Of a stretch of 64,000 bases of DNA, positions 1-8,242 are shown piece by piece; position 1 is the stretch's first letter, and each line of letters opens with the position of its first letter. A program made the position numbers and the translations under genes. The DNA is taken from positions 310,001-374,000 of the forward strand of contig JADJWK010000003.1 of assembly GCA_016716405.1 (NCBI GenBank), written 5' to 3'. The DNA is from Candidatus Melainabacteria bacterium. GTDB taxonomy: Bacteria; Cyanobacteriota; Vampirovibrionia; Obscuribacterales; Obscuribacteraceae. Below the pieces are notes generated by a model. That model saw nothing but the letters and a program-made list of their open reading frames with translations. It made no database searches and was not told the origin of the DNA.

Positions 1-2
1 TC

Positions 3-827
3 CTGCACGTGCAGGCGGACGGACGCGGTCTCTGCCGGGAAGAGCACCCCGACGGCAGTGTCGTTCTCAATGAGAGCTGTCAGGATTGCACCGCCGGTGA
101 TATCGGCATGCTTTCCATGGTCGGCCATGACCTGCGCTCGCCTCTCATGTCGGTGCAGGGACTGTTGACTCTTCTCAGCTCCGGAGCCCTGGGGCAGATC
201 TCGGAAAAGGCCCGTGACCGGATTACGGGAGTAGAAGCGGATCTCAGTCGATTGATTCGATTGATCAATGATTTGCTCGATGCCGAGATGCAGGCCAGCG
301 GCCGCCGCCATATGCGCTTCGAGACCCTCAGTGTGCGCGAGCTTTTCGACGCCGTCAGCTGGGCTCTATCCGGGCTCGCCGATATGAGCCGTATCGAGCT
401 GGTTACCGCCGAAAGCGAGCTCGAGCTCCTGGCCGATGCCGATTCTCTGATCAGAGTCCTGGTGAACATCACCGCCAACGCTATCAAGCATTCGGGACCG
501 GGCTCGCGGGTCTGCCTCTCGGCTCAAGACCGGGACGGCATGGTCGAGATCAAGGTGCAGGATTCAGGCACCGGCATCAAGACCGGCGATCAGGAGAGGA
601 TCTTCCAGCTCTGGCAGAGAGGGGACGGCGAAGGCAGCACCGAAGGCTGGGGTCTCGGTCTGGCCATAGCCAAGTCCATTGTCGAGGCTCACGGCGGCAC
701 AATAGGATGTACCGGACGCCAGTCGGGCGGATGCACCTTTTTCGTGCGGGTGCCCCGGGAAGAGTTATCCCGGACAGGATCCCAGGAAGAGCCCGGGGAA
801 ATCTCGACTCTCAATCAAGCTGTTTGA
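3..827 (+). CDS. Sensor histidine kinase, C-terminal part (open at left edge)
   Basis: Autophosphorylating kinase of a two-component system. The phospho-acceptor lies in VGHDLRSPL, followed by a dimerisation helix pair. The ATPase domain shows an N-box (NITANAIKHS), a G1 box (DSGTGI) and a G2 box (GWGLGLAIAK). The frame is open to the window edge, and the first possible start inside the window is a GTG at 9 with no ribosome site, so the sensor part (PAS, GAF or membrane) is probably outside. No response regulator is visible here. The last 13 bases overlap tail to tail with the MshEN-repeat gene on the other strand. Confidence 0.9.
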   Translation: MHVQADGRGLCREEHPDGSVVLNESCQDCTAGDIGMLSMVGHDLRSPLMSVQGLLTLLSSGALGQISEKARDRITGVEADLSRLIRLINDLLDAEMQASGRRHMRFETLSVRELFDAVSWALSGLADMSRIELVTAESELELLADADSLIRVLVNITANAIKHSGPGSRVCLSAQDRDGMVEIKVQDSGTGIKTGDQERIFQLWQRGDGEGSTEGWGLGLAIAKSIVEAHGGTIGCTGRQSGGCTFFVRVPREELSRTGSQEEPGEISTLNQAV

Positions 828-2071
828 ATCGCCAGCTCGTCGGCGCCGCTGCGCTTCACGCTGAAATTGAAGAGAGCCTGGCAGAGAGATAGCTTGCCGG
901 CTTCCAAAAGCTGGTGCAGAACCAGGGCCGAGTCGATGTATTGCGATTCTTCCGGATTGGTCTCTTTGAGGATGAAGCGAAGCGTGCCGGTATCGCTCAG
1001 GGCCTTTTTGGTGGCGTTCTTGAGGACGTCTTCCTCGCTGGCATCGCCCCAGCTGCCGGCATGCTTGAGCACCACCGAAGCGAGACGTGGTTGATCGAGG
1101 ATCTTCTCGAGAATGAGGGCGACTTTCTTTCTCGACAGGTATCCCGAAAGCCTGAGGAAATCGTAAAAGGTCACCCGGGATTCGTCTGCCTGACTGACCA
1201 GGGTTTCCCCTTCTTCGAGCTCCAGCTGTCCGGACTCCTGCTTGATTGCGTTCTTGATGATCTCGGATGCTCTGGGTAAATTGATACGATTGGACCAGAG
1301 CATAGACTGCAGGCGAAGCGACAGGCTGAGCAGATCCTTCGAGAGAATCCCCCTGTCCATGAGGTGCTCGCCGAGAAGCTTTCCGCTATTGCTGGCTTCC
1401 TTCGCCTCTCTGGACATCTGCTCGTCGTCTGCCACCCCTGCCACTACCAGCAGTTCGCCGAGCTTGACCCGAACGCTGTTGGCGGGCTGCATATTGGTGG
1501 CGGTCTCATCGGCCGAGCTCGCTTTCATCAGCCGGGCTATGACTTTGCCTCGATCGACGAAGCCGGCTCTCAGCTCACGCTGGAGAGCCAGGGTGATGCG
1601 GAGATAGTCGTCGGTGATCCGGTTCATCAATATAAAAACCTGACCGAGCGGGAGACCACTGTTGTCGGAGATGGTCAGACCGAGATCGAGCTGCTTCTGG
1701 TCGATTCGTTTCGCTTCGGTGAGAAGCTCGCCCAGGCGAGAGCCTCTGGTGGCGGTGGCGTCGACGCCGAGCGAGATAAGGGCATCGGCGAAACTCCAAT
1801 TCTGCTGCTGGACTATCTCGATGGCTTTGCGAGCCTGGCCGAGCTCGATCAGATGATCGCGAAGCATTGACTGGGCTTCCACCACGCTTCGCACGATCAC
1901 TTCGGATACATAGTCGAGCATTACCAGGGTCCGGCCCAGAGGCAGGGTCGTCAGGGCCGAGAGCCGCGCCGCTCTCTCCACGGCTGTGGTGGTGGTCACC
2001 CCGAAACTGACCAGGAGCTGTCCCAGTCTGTAATCCGATTCGCTCAGTCCATTTTGAATCCCGTTTTGCAC
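815..2071 (-). CDS. Protein made of MshEN (GspE N-terminal)-like repeats
   Basis: 418 residues with about four copies of a roughly 90-residue unit that follows the pattern LGxLLxxxGx...LGxxLxxxGxxxxxxLxxxLxxQ. Examples are RLGQLLVSFGV, RLGELLTEAKRI, KLGELLVVAGVA and a divergent YDFLRLSGYLS copy. This pattern matches the N-terminal domain of GspE/PilB secretion ATPases, which in MshE binds cyclic di-GMP. There is no ATPase domain, signal peptide or membrane segment. A role as a cytosolic nucleotide-binding or scaffold protein is inference. It converges on the histidine kinase gene; the ATG at 2071 is the only well placed start. Confidence 0.6.
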   Translation of the reverse strand: MQNGIQNGLSESDYRLGQLLVSFGVTTTTAVERAARLSALTTLPLGRTLVMLDYVSEVIVRSVVEAQSMLRDHLIELGQARKAIEIVQQQNWSFADALISLGVDATATRGSRLGELLTEAKRIDQKQLDLGLTISDNSGLPLGQVFILMNRITDDYLRITLALQRELRAGFVDRGKVIARLMKASSADETATNMQPANSVRVKLGELLVVAGVADDEQMSREAKEASNSGKLLGEHLMDRGILSKDLLSLSLRLQSMLWSNRINLPRASEIIKNAIKQESGQLELEEGETLVSQADESRVTFYDFLRLSGYLSRKKVALILEKILDQPRLASVVLKHAGSWGDASEEDVLKNATKKALSDTGTLRFILKETNPEESQYIDSALVLHQLLEAGKLSLCQALFNFSVKRSGADELAIQTA

Positions 2072-2161
2072 TTTATATCCTCGATTGAGTTTTGATATCG
2101 AAAGACGAGGAACGCCTGGCGTGATGCCGGATCCGGCAGAGCAGCTTCACCTGACTGGTGA

Positions 2162-2341
2162 GTGCCGGAGCATTCCTTTGTATATCAGCGGATTCCAGGG
2201 GGAGATTCTACTGAATCAAGTTTGGCCTATAATGAACTTATACTAAGGGCGGGCCTGGTCCCTGCCTTCATTATTTTCTTCCTGCTTTCCAACCTGGTCC
2301 TCTTCCCCGATCAGGTCGCAGGGCTCAAGGGCAGTGCCTGA
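2162..2341 (+). CDS. Candidate 59-residue single-span membrane protein
   Basis: Small reading frame from GTG 2162 to TGA 2341 in the gap between 2072 and 2614. It has a polar N-terminus (VPEHSFVYQRIPGGD), one hydrophobic span (FIIFFLLSNLVLF) and a short polar tail. An in-frame TTG at 2222 is an alternative start that would give 39 residues. No convincing ribosome site was found. The TATAAT at 2228-2233 lies inside the frame. The composition looks coding (hydrophobic block flanked by charged residues), but no family is recognised. Confidence 0.3.
   Translation: MPEHSFVYQRIPGGDSTESSLAYNELILRAGLVPAFIIFFLLSNLVLFPDQVAGLKGSA
2228..2233 (+). promoter_or_regulatory. Perfect TATAAT, possible -10 box
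   Basis: TATAAT followed by a purine-rich start region. The hexamer 17 bases upstream is a poor match to TTGACA and there is no TGn extension. If used, it would start a transcript near 2240 that reaches the small gene at 2431. Confidence 0.25.
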
Positions 2342-2430
2342 GGGCGGCGGCCGGAAGATAAAGAGAAGCTTCAGCGCTCTTTGAAAGAGCACCAGTAGAT
2401 AAGCTTTAATCGACTTCATGGGCTTCACTT

Positions 2431-2556
2431 ATGTATAAGAACAGAAAGTTCATACTCAATTTTCTCTTTCGGATCATACCGATCATCCTTTTCATCGCTA
2501 CTCTGCTGCTCGTGCTCTTGAGCCAGGGAACAAAATACCTTTTCGGTCCTTCCTAA
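2431..2556 (+). CDS. Candidate 41-residue single-span membrane peptide
   Basis: ATG 2431 to TAA 2554-2556. A basic N-terminus (MYKNRKF) is followed by a long hydrophobic span containing IIPIILFIATLLLVLL and a short tail ending YLFGPS. Positive-inside topology would place the C-terminus outside. There is no clear ribosome site. It follows another small hydrophobic frame (2162-2341) on the same strand, so the pair could be one small-protein locus. No homologue is recognised. Confidence 0.35.
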   Translation: MYKNRKFILNFLFRIIPIILFIATLLLVLLSQGTKYLFGPS

Positions 2557-2614
2557 TAACCGTCCTGTCCGGATAGAACAGATAACAACAACGGGCCTGC
2601 GGCCTCTAGAAAGT

Positions 2615-2857
2615 TTGAGTCAATCTATGGAAGCACCACAATCGGTATCTTATCAGACGCTCCTCGCCTATCTGGAGGATCGCCTCTGGATCGACGCGGA
2701 GCCTGATCAGTTCGCCTATCTTGTCGATCTGGTCGATGATCTGTATTGCCGGGTCGAAGCAGCCGAGGTCGCCAGGTTCTCAGGCAGCTTGAAATCAGGC
2801 AGCTTGAAATCAGGCAGCTTGCAGGACGGCCCGGCCTACCATCAGGGAAGATTTTGA
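2615..2857 (+). CDS. Small acidic protein of unknown function
   Basis: 80 residues from TTG 2615, or 76 from the more likely ATG 2627 (MEAPQSVSYQ). The middle is acidic and helical (LEDRLWIDAEPDQFAYLVDL), followed by a C-terminal stretch built from a five-residue GSLKS repeat, encoded by 15-bp tandem copies. There is no recognisable domain, signal or membrane segment. It ends 14 bases before the beta-glucosidase gene, so the two may be cotranscribed, although the glucosidase seems to have its own -10 box inside the end of this gene. Confidence 0.4.
   Translation: MSQSMEAPQSVSYQTLLAYLEDRLWIDAEPDQFAYLVDLVDDLYCRVEAAEVARFSGSLKSGSLKSGSLQDGPAYHQGRF
2780..2821 (+). repeat. 15-bp tandem repeat, about 2.8 copies
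   Basis: Unit TCAGGCAGCTTGAAA at 2780-2794 and 2795-2809, with a third partial copy from 2810. It is in frame with the small gene 2615-2857 and encodes GSLKS repeats, so slippage here would change length by five residues without breaking the frame. Confidence 0.9.
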
Positions 2858-2859
2858 AA

Positions 2860-2865
2860 TAGAAT
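2860..2865 (+). promoter_or_regulatory. -10 box TAGAAT just before the beta-glucosidase start
   Basis: TAGAAT ends 6 bases before ATG 2872, so transcription would begin at or next to the start codon. There is no ribosome site in the gap (CTTGGA). It fits the leaderless pattern seen at four other genes in the window. No good -35 box is visible. Confidence 0.35.
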
Positions 2866-2871
2866 CTTGGA

Positions 2872-4272
2872 ATGGTCGATCATCGTATCTCCTTTCCCAC
2901 CGCTGACTATTGCGTGACTTTTCCCCGGCAGTTTCTCTGGGGCGCCGCCACGGCTTCTTATCAAATCGAGGGCGCCTGGGATCGGGACGGCAAGGGCGAA
3001 TCGATCTGGGACCGCTTCAGCCATACCCCTGGAATGGTCAGGGACGGTGATACCGGCGACATCGCCTGCGATCACTACGATCGTATGGAAGAAGATGTGA
3101 AAGTCATGAGACAGCTCGGTCTCAAGGCTTATCGGTTCTCGATCTCCTGGCCCCGCGTCATGCCCGGTGGCTCCGGCCCGGTCAATCTGAAGGGGCTCGA
3201 TTTCTACGATCGTCTCGTAGAGAGATTGCTGGAAGCCGATATCGAGCCTTTCGTCACCCTCTATCACTGGGATCTGCCGCAGCGGCTCCAGGATATCGGC
3301 GGCTGGGTCAACAAGGATATCGGCGCCTATTTCGCCGACTACACGGCGGTGGTGGCTCGCCGGCTCGGGGATCGGGTAAGCAACTGGATCACCATCAATG
3401 AGCCCTGGTCGATCTCGTACTATGGCCATCTCACAGGCGAGCATGCGCCCGGTCTCAAGAACAGGCGTATCGCTCTTATGGTGGCGCACCATTTGCTAGT
3501 CGCCCATGGTCAGGCGACAAGGACCCTGAGGGAGAACAATCCCCTGGCCCAGGTGGGCATAGCCCTCTGGATGAGACAGTTCGAGCCCGCCGACGGGAGC
3601 CCGGAGGCATCGGCCATGGCCCGCCGAAAGTGGGAGGAGGAGGTCGGCTGGTTTCTCGATCCGCTCTTCAAAGGCCACTACCCTCCTGAGGCCTGGGCGA
3701 ATTTCGGTGCTGACGTGCCGGAAGTGAGACCCATGGACATGGCCACCATCTGCCAGAACCTCGACTTTCTGGGAATCAACTATTACACCCGGGCGGTGAT
3801 CTCGAAAGAGGGCGAAGAAGTCCGCCAGGACAAATCCGTCTACACGGAGATGGACTGGGAAGTGAGCCCGGAGTCCCTGAAGGATCTCTTACTGCGTATA
3901 TCCGATGAATATCATTTGCCGCCTATTTATATCACCGAGAATGGTGCTGCTTTCGAAGATCGGGTAGAGAAGGACGGCACCGTATCTGATGAGTCCAGAA
4001 GGCTCTATCTCAAGGAGCATCTCCTCAACACCCGTATTGCCATGGAGCATGGTGCCAGGGTGAAAGGCTATTTTGCCTGGTCTTTGCTCGACAACTTCGA
4101 ATGGGCTCATGGATACTCGAAACGCTTCGGCATAGTCGGGGTGGATTACAAGAGCCAGAAGAGGACCATCAAGGAAAGCGGCAACTGGTACGCGGAAGTC
4201 GCTCGCAACAATGGTTTTGCGGCAGAGAAGGCTGAGTACGAGCGGGTTGTCACCGCCGGCTCGAGCGCTTGA
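2872..4272 (+). CDS. Beta-glucosidase, glycoside hydrolase family 1
   Basis: Retaining beta-glycosidase that hydrolyses terminal beta-linked glucose or related sugars. The family signatures are clear: N-terminal FLWGAATASYQIEG, the acid/base glutamate in TINEPW (Glu177), the nucleophile in YITENG (Glu356), and the C-terminal aglycone-pocket motif SLLDNFEWAHGYSKRFG. The length of 466 residues is usual for the family. There is no signal peptide, so it acts in the cytosol, probably on imported or stored glycosides. The ATG at 2872 starts the conserved region. Exact substrate is not decidable from sequence. Confidence 0.95.
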   Translation: MVDHRISFPTADYCVTFPRQFLWGAATASYQIEGAWDRDGKGESIWDRFSHTPGMVRDGDTGDIACDHYDRMEEDVKVMRQLGLKAYRFSISWPRVMPGGSGPVNLKGLDFYDRLVERLLEADIEPFVTLYHWDLPQRLQDIGGWVNKDIGAYFADYTAVVARRLGDRVSNWITINEPWSISYYGHLTGEHAPGLKNRRIALMVAHHLLVAHGQATRTLRENNPLAQVGIALWMRQFEPADGSPEASAMARRKWEEEVGWFLDPLFKGHYPPEAWANFGADVPEVRPMDMATICQNLDFLGINYYTRAVISKEGEEVRQDKSVYTEMDWEVSPESLKDLLLRISDEYHLPPIYITENGAAFEDRVEKDGTVSDESRRLYLKEHLLNTRIAMEHGARVKGYFAWSLLDNFEWAHGYSKRFGIVGVDYKSQKRTIKESGNWYAEVARNNGFAAEKAEYERVVTAGSSA

Positions 4273-4457
4273 TTAGCTCGCCGCAATATTTGAGAAATCT
4301 AAGAGACGCCGGGAGAAGTTAAACATTCCTGAATGGCCAATGAAAACCGGCCTTCAAGCTCATATACTTGTCTTCGACCCGGACTTGACAGCTTTACCTG
4401 AAGCTCCGGCGTTTTCAACTGGGAATCCCCCTGGTCTCGATCCCAAGCTGGTGCGTA

Positions 4458-5804
4458 ATGTCCAATCTTCAAACTTCGCTTTCTTATTTCATCGATATCC
4501 AGAAGGGCGAGCGACTCAAGACGGGTCTGATGTTCTTGTGGTTCTTTCTTTTTATATGTGTTTACTATGTTTTGCGTCCCGTCCGTAGAGGTCTGGTTCT
4601 GGATGGCCTCGGCAACGAGAACATGCCTTTCATTTATATAGGCACGGCGCTTGTCACCGGGGTTGTGGTCTATATCTATGCCAAGTTCGCCCACCTCCCC
4701 AGAAAACCGCTGATCTCGAGCATCTACGGGATATTCATCGTCAATCTCCTGGCCTGGTGGTATCTCTTCCAGAGCCCCACCGGTCTCACCTCCGGCGTCT
4801 TCTGGGTCTGGCTCGATGTCTTCTCGATCATGGGTGTCACCCTCTTCTGGATGTATGCCAATGATGTCTTCGACTCGAGCAGCGCCAAGCGTCTTTTCGG
4901 GATCATCGCCGGCGGAGGCGGGCTCGGCGCCGTTCTTGGCAGCTCCATCACTGCCGGTCTCGTGCAGTCAATGGGCTCCATCAATATGCTCCTGGTGGCT
5001 GCCGTCCTGGTGGCTCTCACCCTGGGGATTTTTCTTCTGATCGAGAAGCTCAATGTCAAGAACGAAGTCAAAAAGCCTGCCGGCAAGGGCGACGACAAGT
5101 ACAACCTCGACAACGTCAAGAGCGTTTTCGCCGAGATCTTCGGTAACCGCTTCCTGCTCTTCCTCACCCTGGTGGTCTGTTTCGAGCGCATCACCCCGGA
5201 TCTGATCCAGTATCTCTATCACGAGGTCCTCAACACTATGGCCACCGGCAGCGATGCCATCGCCGCCATCGACGCCAACCTCGAGAGATGGAGAGGGATC
5301 GCCGAGTTCGGGGTGGAGATCTTCCTGGTGGCTGCTGTGATGCGCCGCTTCGGGACCGGTTTTTCCCTGGCTTCCTCCGGTCTGGCTATCGCGGGCAGCC
5401 TCCTCTGCTTCGCCATTTTCGCCAATCCGCTCATCGTGGTGGCGATTTTCCACGCCGACGAGTCGATCCGTCATTCCTGGTTCAAAGCTGCTAAAGAGCT
5501 CACTTACACAGTGCAGAGCCGGGAGATTCTCTACCGGGTCAAGCCAATCATCGAGATGTTTTTCTATCGCTTCTCCCGTGGTATAGCCGGGGTGATCATC
5601 TTTCTGGTGGTGAGCGTTTTCGGTCTTGGCACTGCGGGGATCCTGGCGGTGGGCGGTCTAGCCGGCCTGGCCTGGGCTTATTTCGGCTGGCAGCTCCACA
5701 GCGAGTTCCGCCGTCTCGAAGTGAAGACCCAGATCGAGCGTGCTTTCGCCGACGGTCAGGTGACCGCTGTCTCGAGTCCGGACAAAGAGAAAATCTCCGT
5801 CTGA
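4458..5804 (+). CDS. NTP/NDP-translocase-like MFS membrane transporter
   Basis: 448 residues with about 12 hydrophobic spans. The segment around ANDVFDSSSAKRLFGIIAGG, followed by a glycine-rich turn, matches the distant bacterial relatives of the ATP/ADP translocase (Tlc/Npt) group within the major facilitator superfamily. The N-terminal FICVYYVLRPVRRGL is also typical. True Tlc proteins exchange ATP for ADP in intracellular bacteria; these wider relatives are uncharacterised, so the substrate is unknown. It starts at ATG 4458 without a clear ribosome site and ends 35 bases before the bpt gene. Confidence 0.75.
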   Translation: MSNLQTSLSYFIDIQKGERLKTGLMFLWFFLFICVYYVLRPVRRGLVLDGLGNENMPFIYIGTALVTGVVVYIYAKFAHLPRKPLISSIYGIFIVNLLAWWYLFQSPTGLTSGVFWVWLDVFSIMGVTLFWMYANDVFDSSSAKRLFGIIAGGGGLGAVLGSSITAGLVQSMGSINMLLVAAVLVALTLGIFLLIEKLNVKNEVKKPAGKGDDKYNLDNVKSVFAEIFGNRFLLFLTLVVCFERITPDLIQYLYHEVLNTMATGSDAIAAIDANLERWRGIAEFGVEIFLVAAVMRRFGTGFSLASSGLAIAGSLLCFAIFANPLIVVAIFHADESIRHSWFKAAKELTYTVQSREILYRVKPIIEMFFYRFSRGIAGVIIFLVVSVFGLGTAGILAVGGLAGLAWAYFGWQLHSEFRRLEVKTQIERAFADGQVTAVSSPDKEKISV

Positions 5805-5825
5805 CCGGTGCTCTCCCGGGCAGGC

Positions 5826-5831
5826 TAAAAT
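5826..5831 (+). promoter_or_regulatory. -10 box TAAAAT before bpt
   Basis: TAAAAT lies 8 bases before ATG 5840, with CTGACC at 5801-5806 as a weak, 19-bp spaced -35 box. No ribosome site separates it from the start codon, so the mRNA is probably leaderless. Confidence 0.4.
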
Positions 5832-5839
5832 GGCCTGTC

Positions 5840-6550
5840 ATGGAAATCAGCAAGAGGCACATCACATCACCTGATCGCTGCGGCTATCTTCCGGACCGGA
5901 AGTGGCGCCTCGAATACAATTTCGTCTCGGCTTTGAGCCCGGAAGAATACCAGTCCCTCATTGAAAAGGGCTGGCGAAAATACGGTCATGCTCTTTTCCG
6001 CCCGGTCTGCCGGGACTGTCGTGAATGCAGACCGGTGCGGGTGCTCTGCCTGGAGTTCGAGCCCAGCCGCAGCCAGAAACGAACCCTGGAGAAAAACCGC
6101 GACATCGAAGTGGTGGTCTCGGAGGCTGCGCCGAACCGCGATATCTTCGAGCTCTATCTCCGGCATCATGAAAGCAGATCGGCTCTGGTGGGCTGGCCGG
6201 AGCCAGATTTCCTGGGCTCCATGTCGCACCTGTCGACCATGGTGGACAATCCCTTTGCCATCGAGCAATGGTGCCACTATCTAGACGGCAGGCTCGTCGG
6301 CACCTGCTATGTGGATCCGCTGCCGGCGGGACTTTCGGCGGTCTATTCATTCTATGAGCCCGAGCTCCCGGAGCGCTCCCTGGGTACCTGGATGATTCTC
6401 TCTCTGATCGAGCGATGCCGCAGTCTCAATCTCCCGCATCTCTACCTCGGCTATTTCGTGGAAGGCTGCCGCTCCATGAGCTATAAGAAGAAATTTCTCC
6501 CCCAGGAGATCCAGGATCTCGAGGGCAACTGGCAATTGTTCTCCAGGTGA
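5840..6550 (+). CDS. bpt: Aspartate/glutamate leucyltransferase (Bpt/Ate family)
   Basis: Transfers an amino acid (leucine in bacterial Bpt, arginine in Ate1) from charged tRNA to the N-terminus of proteins starting with Asp or Glu, marking them for ClpS/ClpAP degradation. The family pattern is present: CGYLPDRKWRLEY near the N-terminus, the cysteine cluster in FRPVCRDCRECRPVRV, and the C-terminal GNAT-like half with LYLGYFVEGCRSMSYK. The length (236 residues) is normal. Whether it transfers Leu or Arg cannot be told from sequence alone. Its start sits right after a -10 box. Confidence 0.9.
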   Translation: MEISKRHITSPDRCGYLPDRKWRLEYNFVSALSPEEYQSLIEKGWRKYGHALFRPVCRDCRECRPVRVLCLEFEPSRSQKRTLEKNRDIEVVVSEAAPNRDIFELYLRHHESRSALVGWPEPDFLGSMSHLSTMVDNPFAIEQWCHYLDGRLVGTCYVDPLPAGLSAVYSFYEPELPERSLGTWMILSLIERCRSLNLPHLYLGYFVEGCRSMSYKKKFLPQEIQDLEGNWQLFSR

Positions 6551-6609
6551 GTCCCTCATGAAATCCGTCCGGGGACTGGTTCAAAATCATTCAAGCAGAT
6601 GATAAAGAG

Positions 6610-6623
6610 TCATCCCGGGATGA
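6610..6623. promoter_or_regulatory. Perfect 14-bp palindrome upstream of the ferritin-fold operon
   Basis: TCATCCCGGGATGA, with no loop, 40 bases before the ATG of the first PaaA-like gene. A zero-loop palindrome cannot form a good RNA hairpin, so a dimeric repressor site is the more natural reading. No regulator gene lies next to it. Confidence 0.35.
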
Positions 6624-6662
6624 TCGAGAATTGGCCTGTTAATTTCCCATAGAGGACCAGCC

Positions 6663-7457
6663 ATGAAAACATACGATTCCGGCGACCGCTTGCCCGATGA
6701 ATACAAGAAGGCGCTCATCGACCTGCTTGCCTTTCAGGCGGACTCAGAGTTCGCCGGGGGGCAGCGCGTGGCTGAGAACATGAAATACGCCACCAGACCC
6801 GAGGAAGCGTACCGGCTTGCCAAAAAACACATGGAAGAGATCGGGCATGGCTGGTATTGCTACGCTATCCTCGAGCCACTGGGCATCGATGTCAACGCCC
6901 GGGTTCAACACCTGGTCGAGAATCCGGACAATCCGGATCCCTCGAAAGTGCGGGTCATCAATGGCTTCCGCAAAGAGAACTGGTCTTTGATGTTCGACAG
7001 CTGGGCCGATGTCGCCATGTTCTCCACCGTGGTAACACCGGCTGCGGTGGCGTTCCTCGGCCAGTACAGAGAGTCTTCCTATATTCCCTGGCGCAAGGTG
7101 AGCGAGCGTATCTGGCAGGAAGAGAAAGGCCACCTGGCATTCGGTGTCTGGGCCGCGCGCCGGGTCATCGAGTTCGACGGCGATGAGGGCCGGGCCAGGC
7201 TCCAGGCAGCGGTGGAGAAATTCATGAAGATGGGTCTCGGTTTTCCGGGCCGCCCGGACGACGAAAGCGAGCACTTCGGGAAATATTTCGAATACGGACT
7301 CAAGGTGAAGTCCGCCCAGCAGATCCAGGACGAGTATATGGAGATCGTCAGCGAGCGTCTCAACGAGCTGGAGCTCGAGATTCCCAAAAATGTCGAGCCG
7401 GACTATGACATGCGCTTCGGCTATGCAACCGCGAAAGCGGAGGATGCCAGTCTATGA
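6663..7457 (+). CDS. PaaA-like ferritin-fold diiron oxygenase subunit
   Basis: Member of the PaaA/PaaC family (phenylacetyl-CoA epoxidase type, ferritin-like four-helix bundle). Two ExxH iron-binding motifs are present, EIGH near residue 60 and EKGH near residue 155, with further acidic residues in QADSEF and DSWADV, so a diiron centre is expected. The length is 264 residues, shorter than PaaA of Escherichia coli. A good ribosome site (AGAGGA) precedes ATG 6663. The stop codon overlaps the next gene's start by four bases. The substrate is unknown; no PaaB, PaaD, PaaE or CoA ligase gene is nearby. Confidence 0.8.
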   Translation: MKTYDSGDRLPDEYKKALIDLLAFQADSEFAGGQRVAENMKYATRPEEAYRLAKKHMEEIGHGWYCYAILEPLGIDVNARVQHLVENPDNPDPSKVRVINGFRKENWSLMFDSWADVAMFSTVVTPAAVAFLGQYRESSYIPWRKVSERIWQEEKGHLAFGVWAARRVIEFDGDEGRARLQAAVEKFMKMGLGFPGRPDDESEHFGKYFEYGLKVKSAQQIQDEYMEIVSERLNELELEIPKNVEPDYDMRFGYATAKAEDASL

Positions 7458-8242
7458 CCACCGATGCCGAGTTCCTGGAGTGCCTGGAGCGGGGAGAGCG
7501 GGTCGTCGATATCGCCGCCGCCTCCAAGAGCTACCAGCGCCTGGTCAGCGGTCTCATGCTCCAGTTCGCCGATTCCGAGCTGGCGGGCTCGGCCGCCTAT
7601 TCGGACTCTGTCAAGTTCGCTCCCGGCCTCTCCGAGCGAATCGATGTCGCCACCATCGCCAGAGACAAGATGGTGACTGCCCGCCGCACTTACGAGCTGA
7701 TAAGCGAATTCGGGATCAACCTCGAGAAGTATTTCAGCTCGCACAACTGGGAAGCCAGGGTGAGCCGTTATACGGATCTCGGCTATTCCCGGGCTTCCGC
7801 CGACCGCCGGCTCAACGCCCTGATGTACCCTCTTGAGGGCTTCGCCGACATGGCTGTATTCACCTATCTGATGGCAGCCATGACCGTGGTCCAGCTGGAG
7901 GACTTCTTAGATTCGAGCTATGAGCCCTGGGCGAAGCTCTGCCAGGCGTTTCTTCTGCAGGAGACCAATCACAAAGAGCTCGGCAGGCAGTTCATTCTCG
8001 GTCTGCTCACCAGGCAGGCGGCAAGCCGGCTTTCTCTGCAGGCTTCTCTAGATTACTGGCACCTGCGGGTGGCTCAGTCTTTCGGTCCCGATGACAGCGA
8101 GGGCAACGAGCAGTATCGCAGCTTCAAGCTCAAAGCCCGGCGCAATAGAGAAGCGCGCCTGCACTGGCAGGAGGAGATTGGCTCCACCTTGAGCGAGCTC
8201 GGTCTGGAGCTTCCGGATTCCAGGCAATCGGTGGGTAGATGA
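7454..8242 (+). CDS. PaaC-like ferritin-fold partner subunit
   Basis: A paralogue of the preceding gene with the same helix pattern (QFADSELAGS, LEGFADMAVF). At the position of the first ExxH motif it has DKMVTARRTYEL, with no His, whereas the second motif survives (ETNH). One half of the iron site is therefore lost, as in the structural PaaC subunit of phenylacetyl-CoA epoxidase. It probably forms a heteromer with the upstream protein. The ATGA overlap at each end of the gene points to coupled translation and fixed stoichiometry. Confidence 0.75.
   Translation: MTTDAEFLECLERGERVVDIAAASKSYQRLVSGLMLQFADSELAGSAAYSDSVKFAPGLSERIDVATIARDKMVTARRTYELISEFGINLEKYFSSHNWEARVSRYTDLGYSRASADRRLNALMYPLEGFADMAVFTYLMAAMTVVQLEDFLDSSYEPWAKLCQAFLLQETNHKELGRQFILGLLTRQAASRLSLQASLDYWHLRVAQSFGPDDSEGNEQYRSFKLKARRNREARLHWQEEIGSTLSELGLELPDSRQSVGR

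Noticed and set aside
2376..2390. GCTCTTTGAAAGAGC palindrome
   Set aside because: One-base centre, no following T-run; not a believable terminator and no clear operator context.
2243..2428. 61-residue minus-strand frame in the small-ORF region
   Set aside because: Charged, antisense to the more protein-like 59-residue plus-strand frame, with no ribosome site.
4385..4390. Perfect TTGACA upstream of the transporter gene
   Set aside because: No acceptable -10 box at 16-19 bases downstream.
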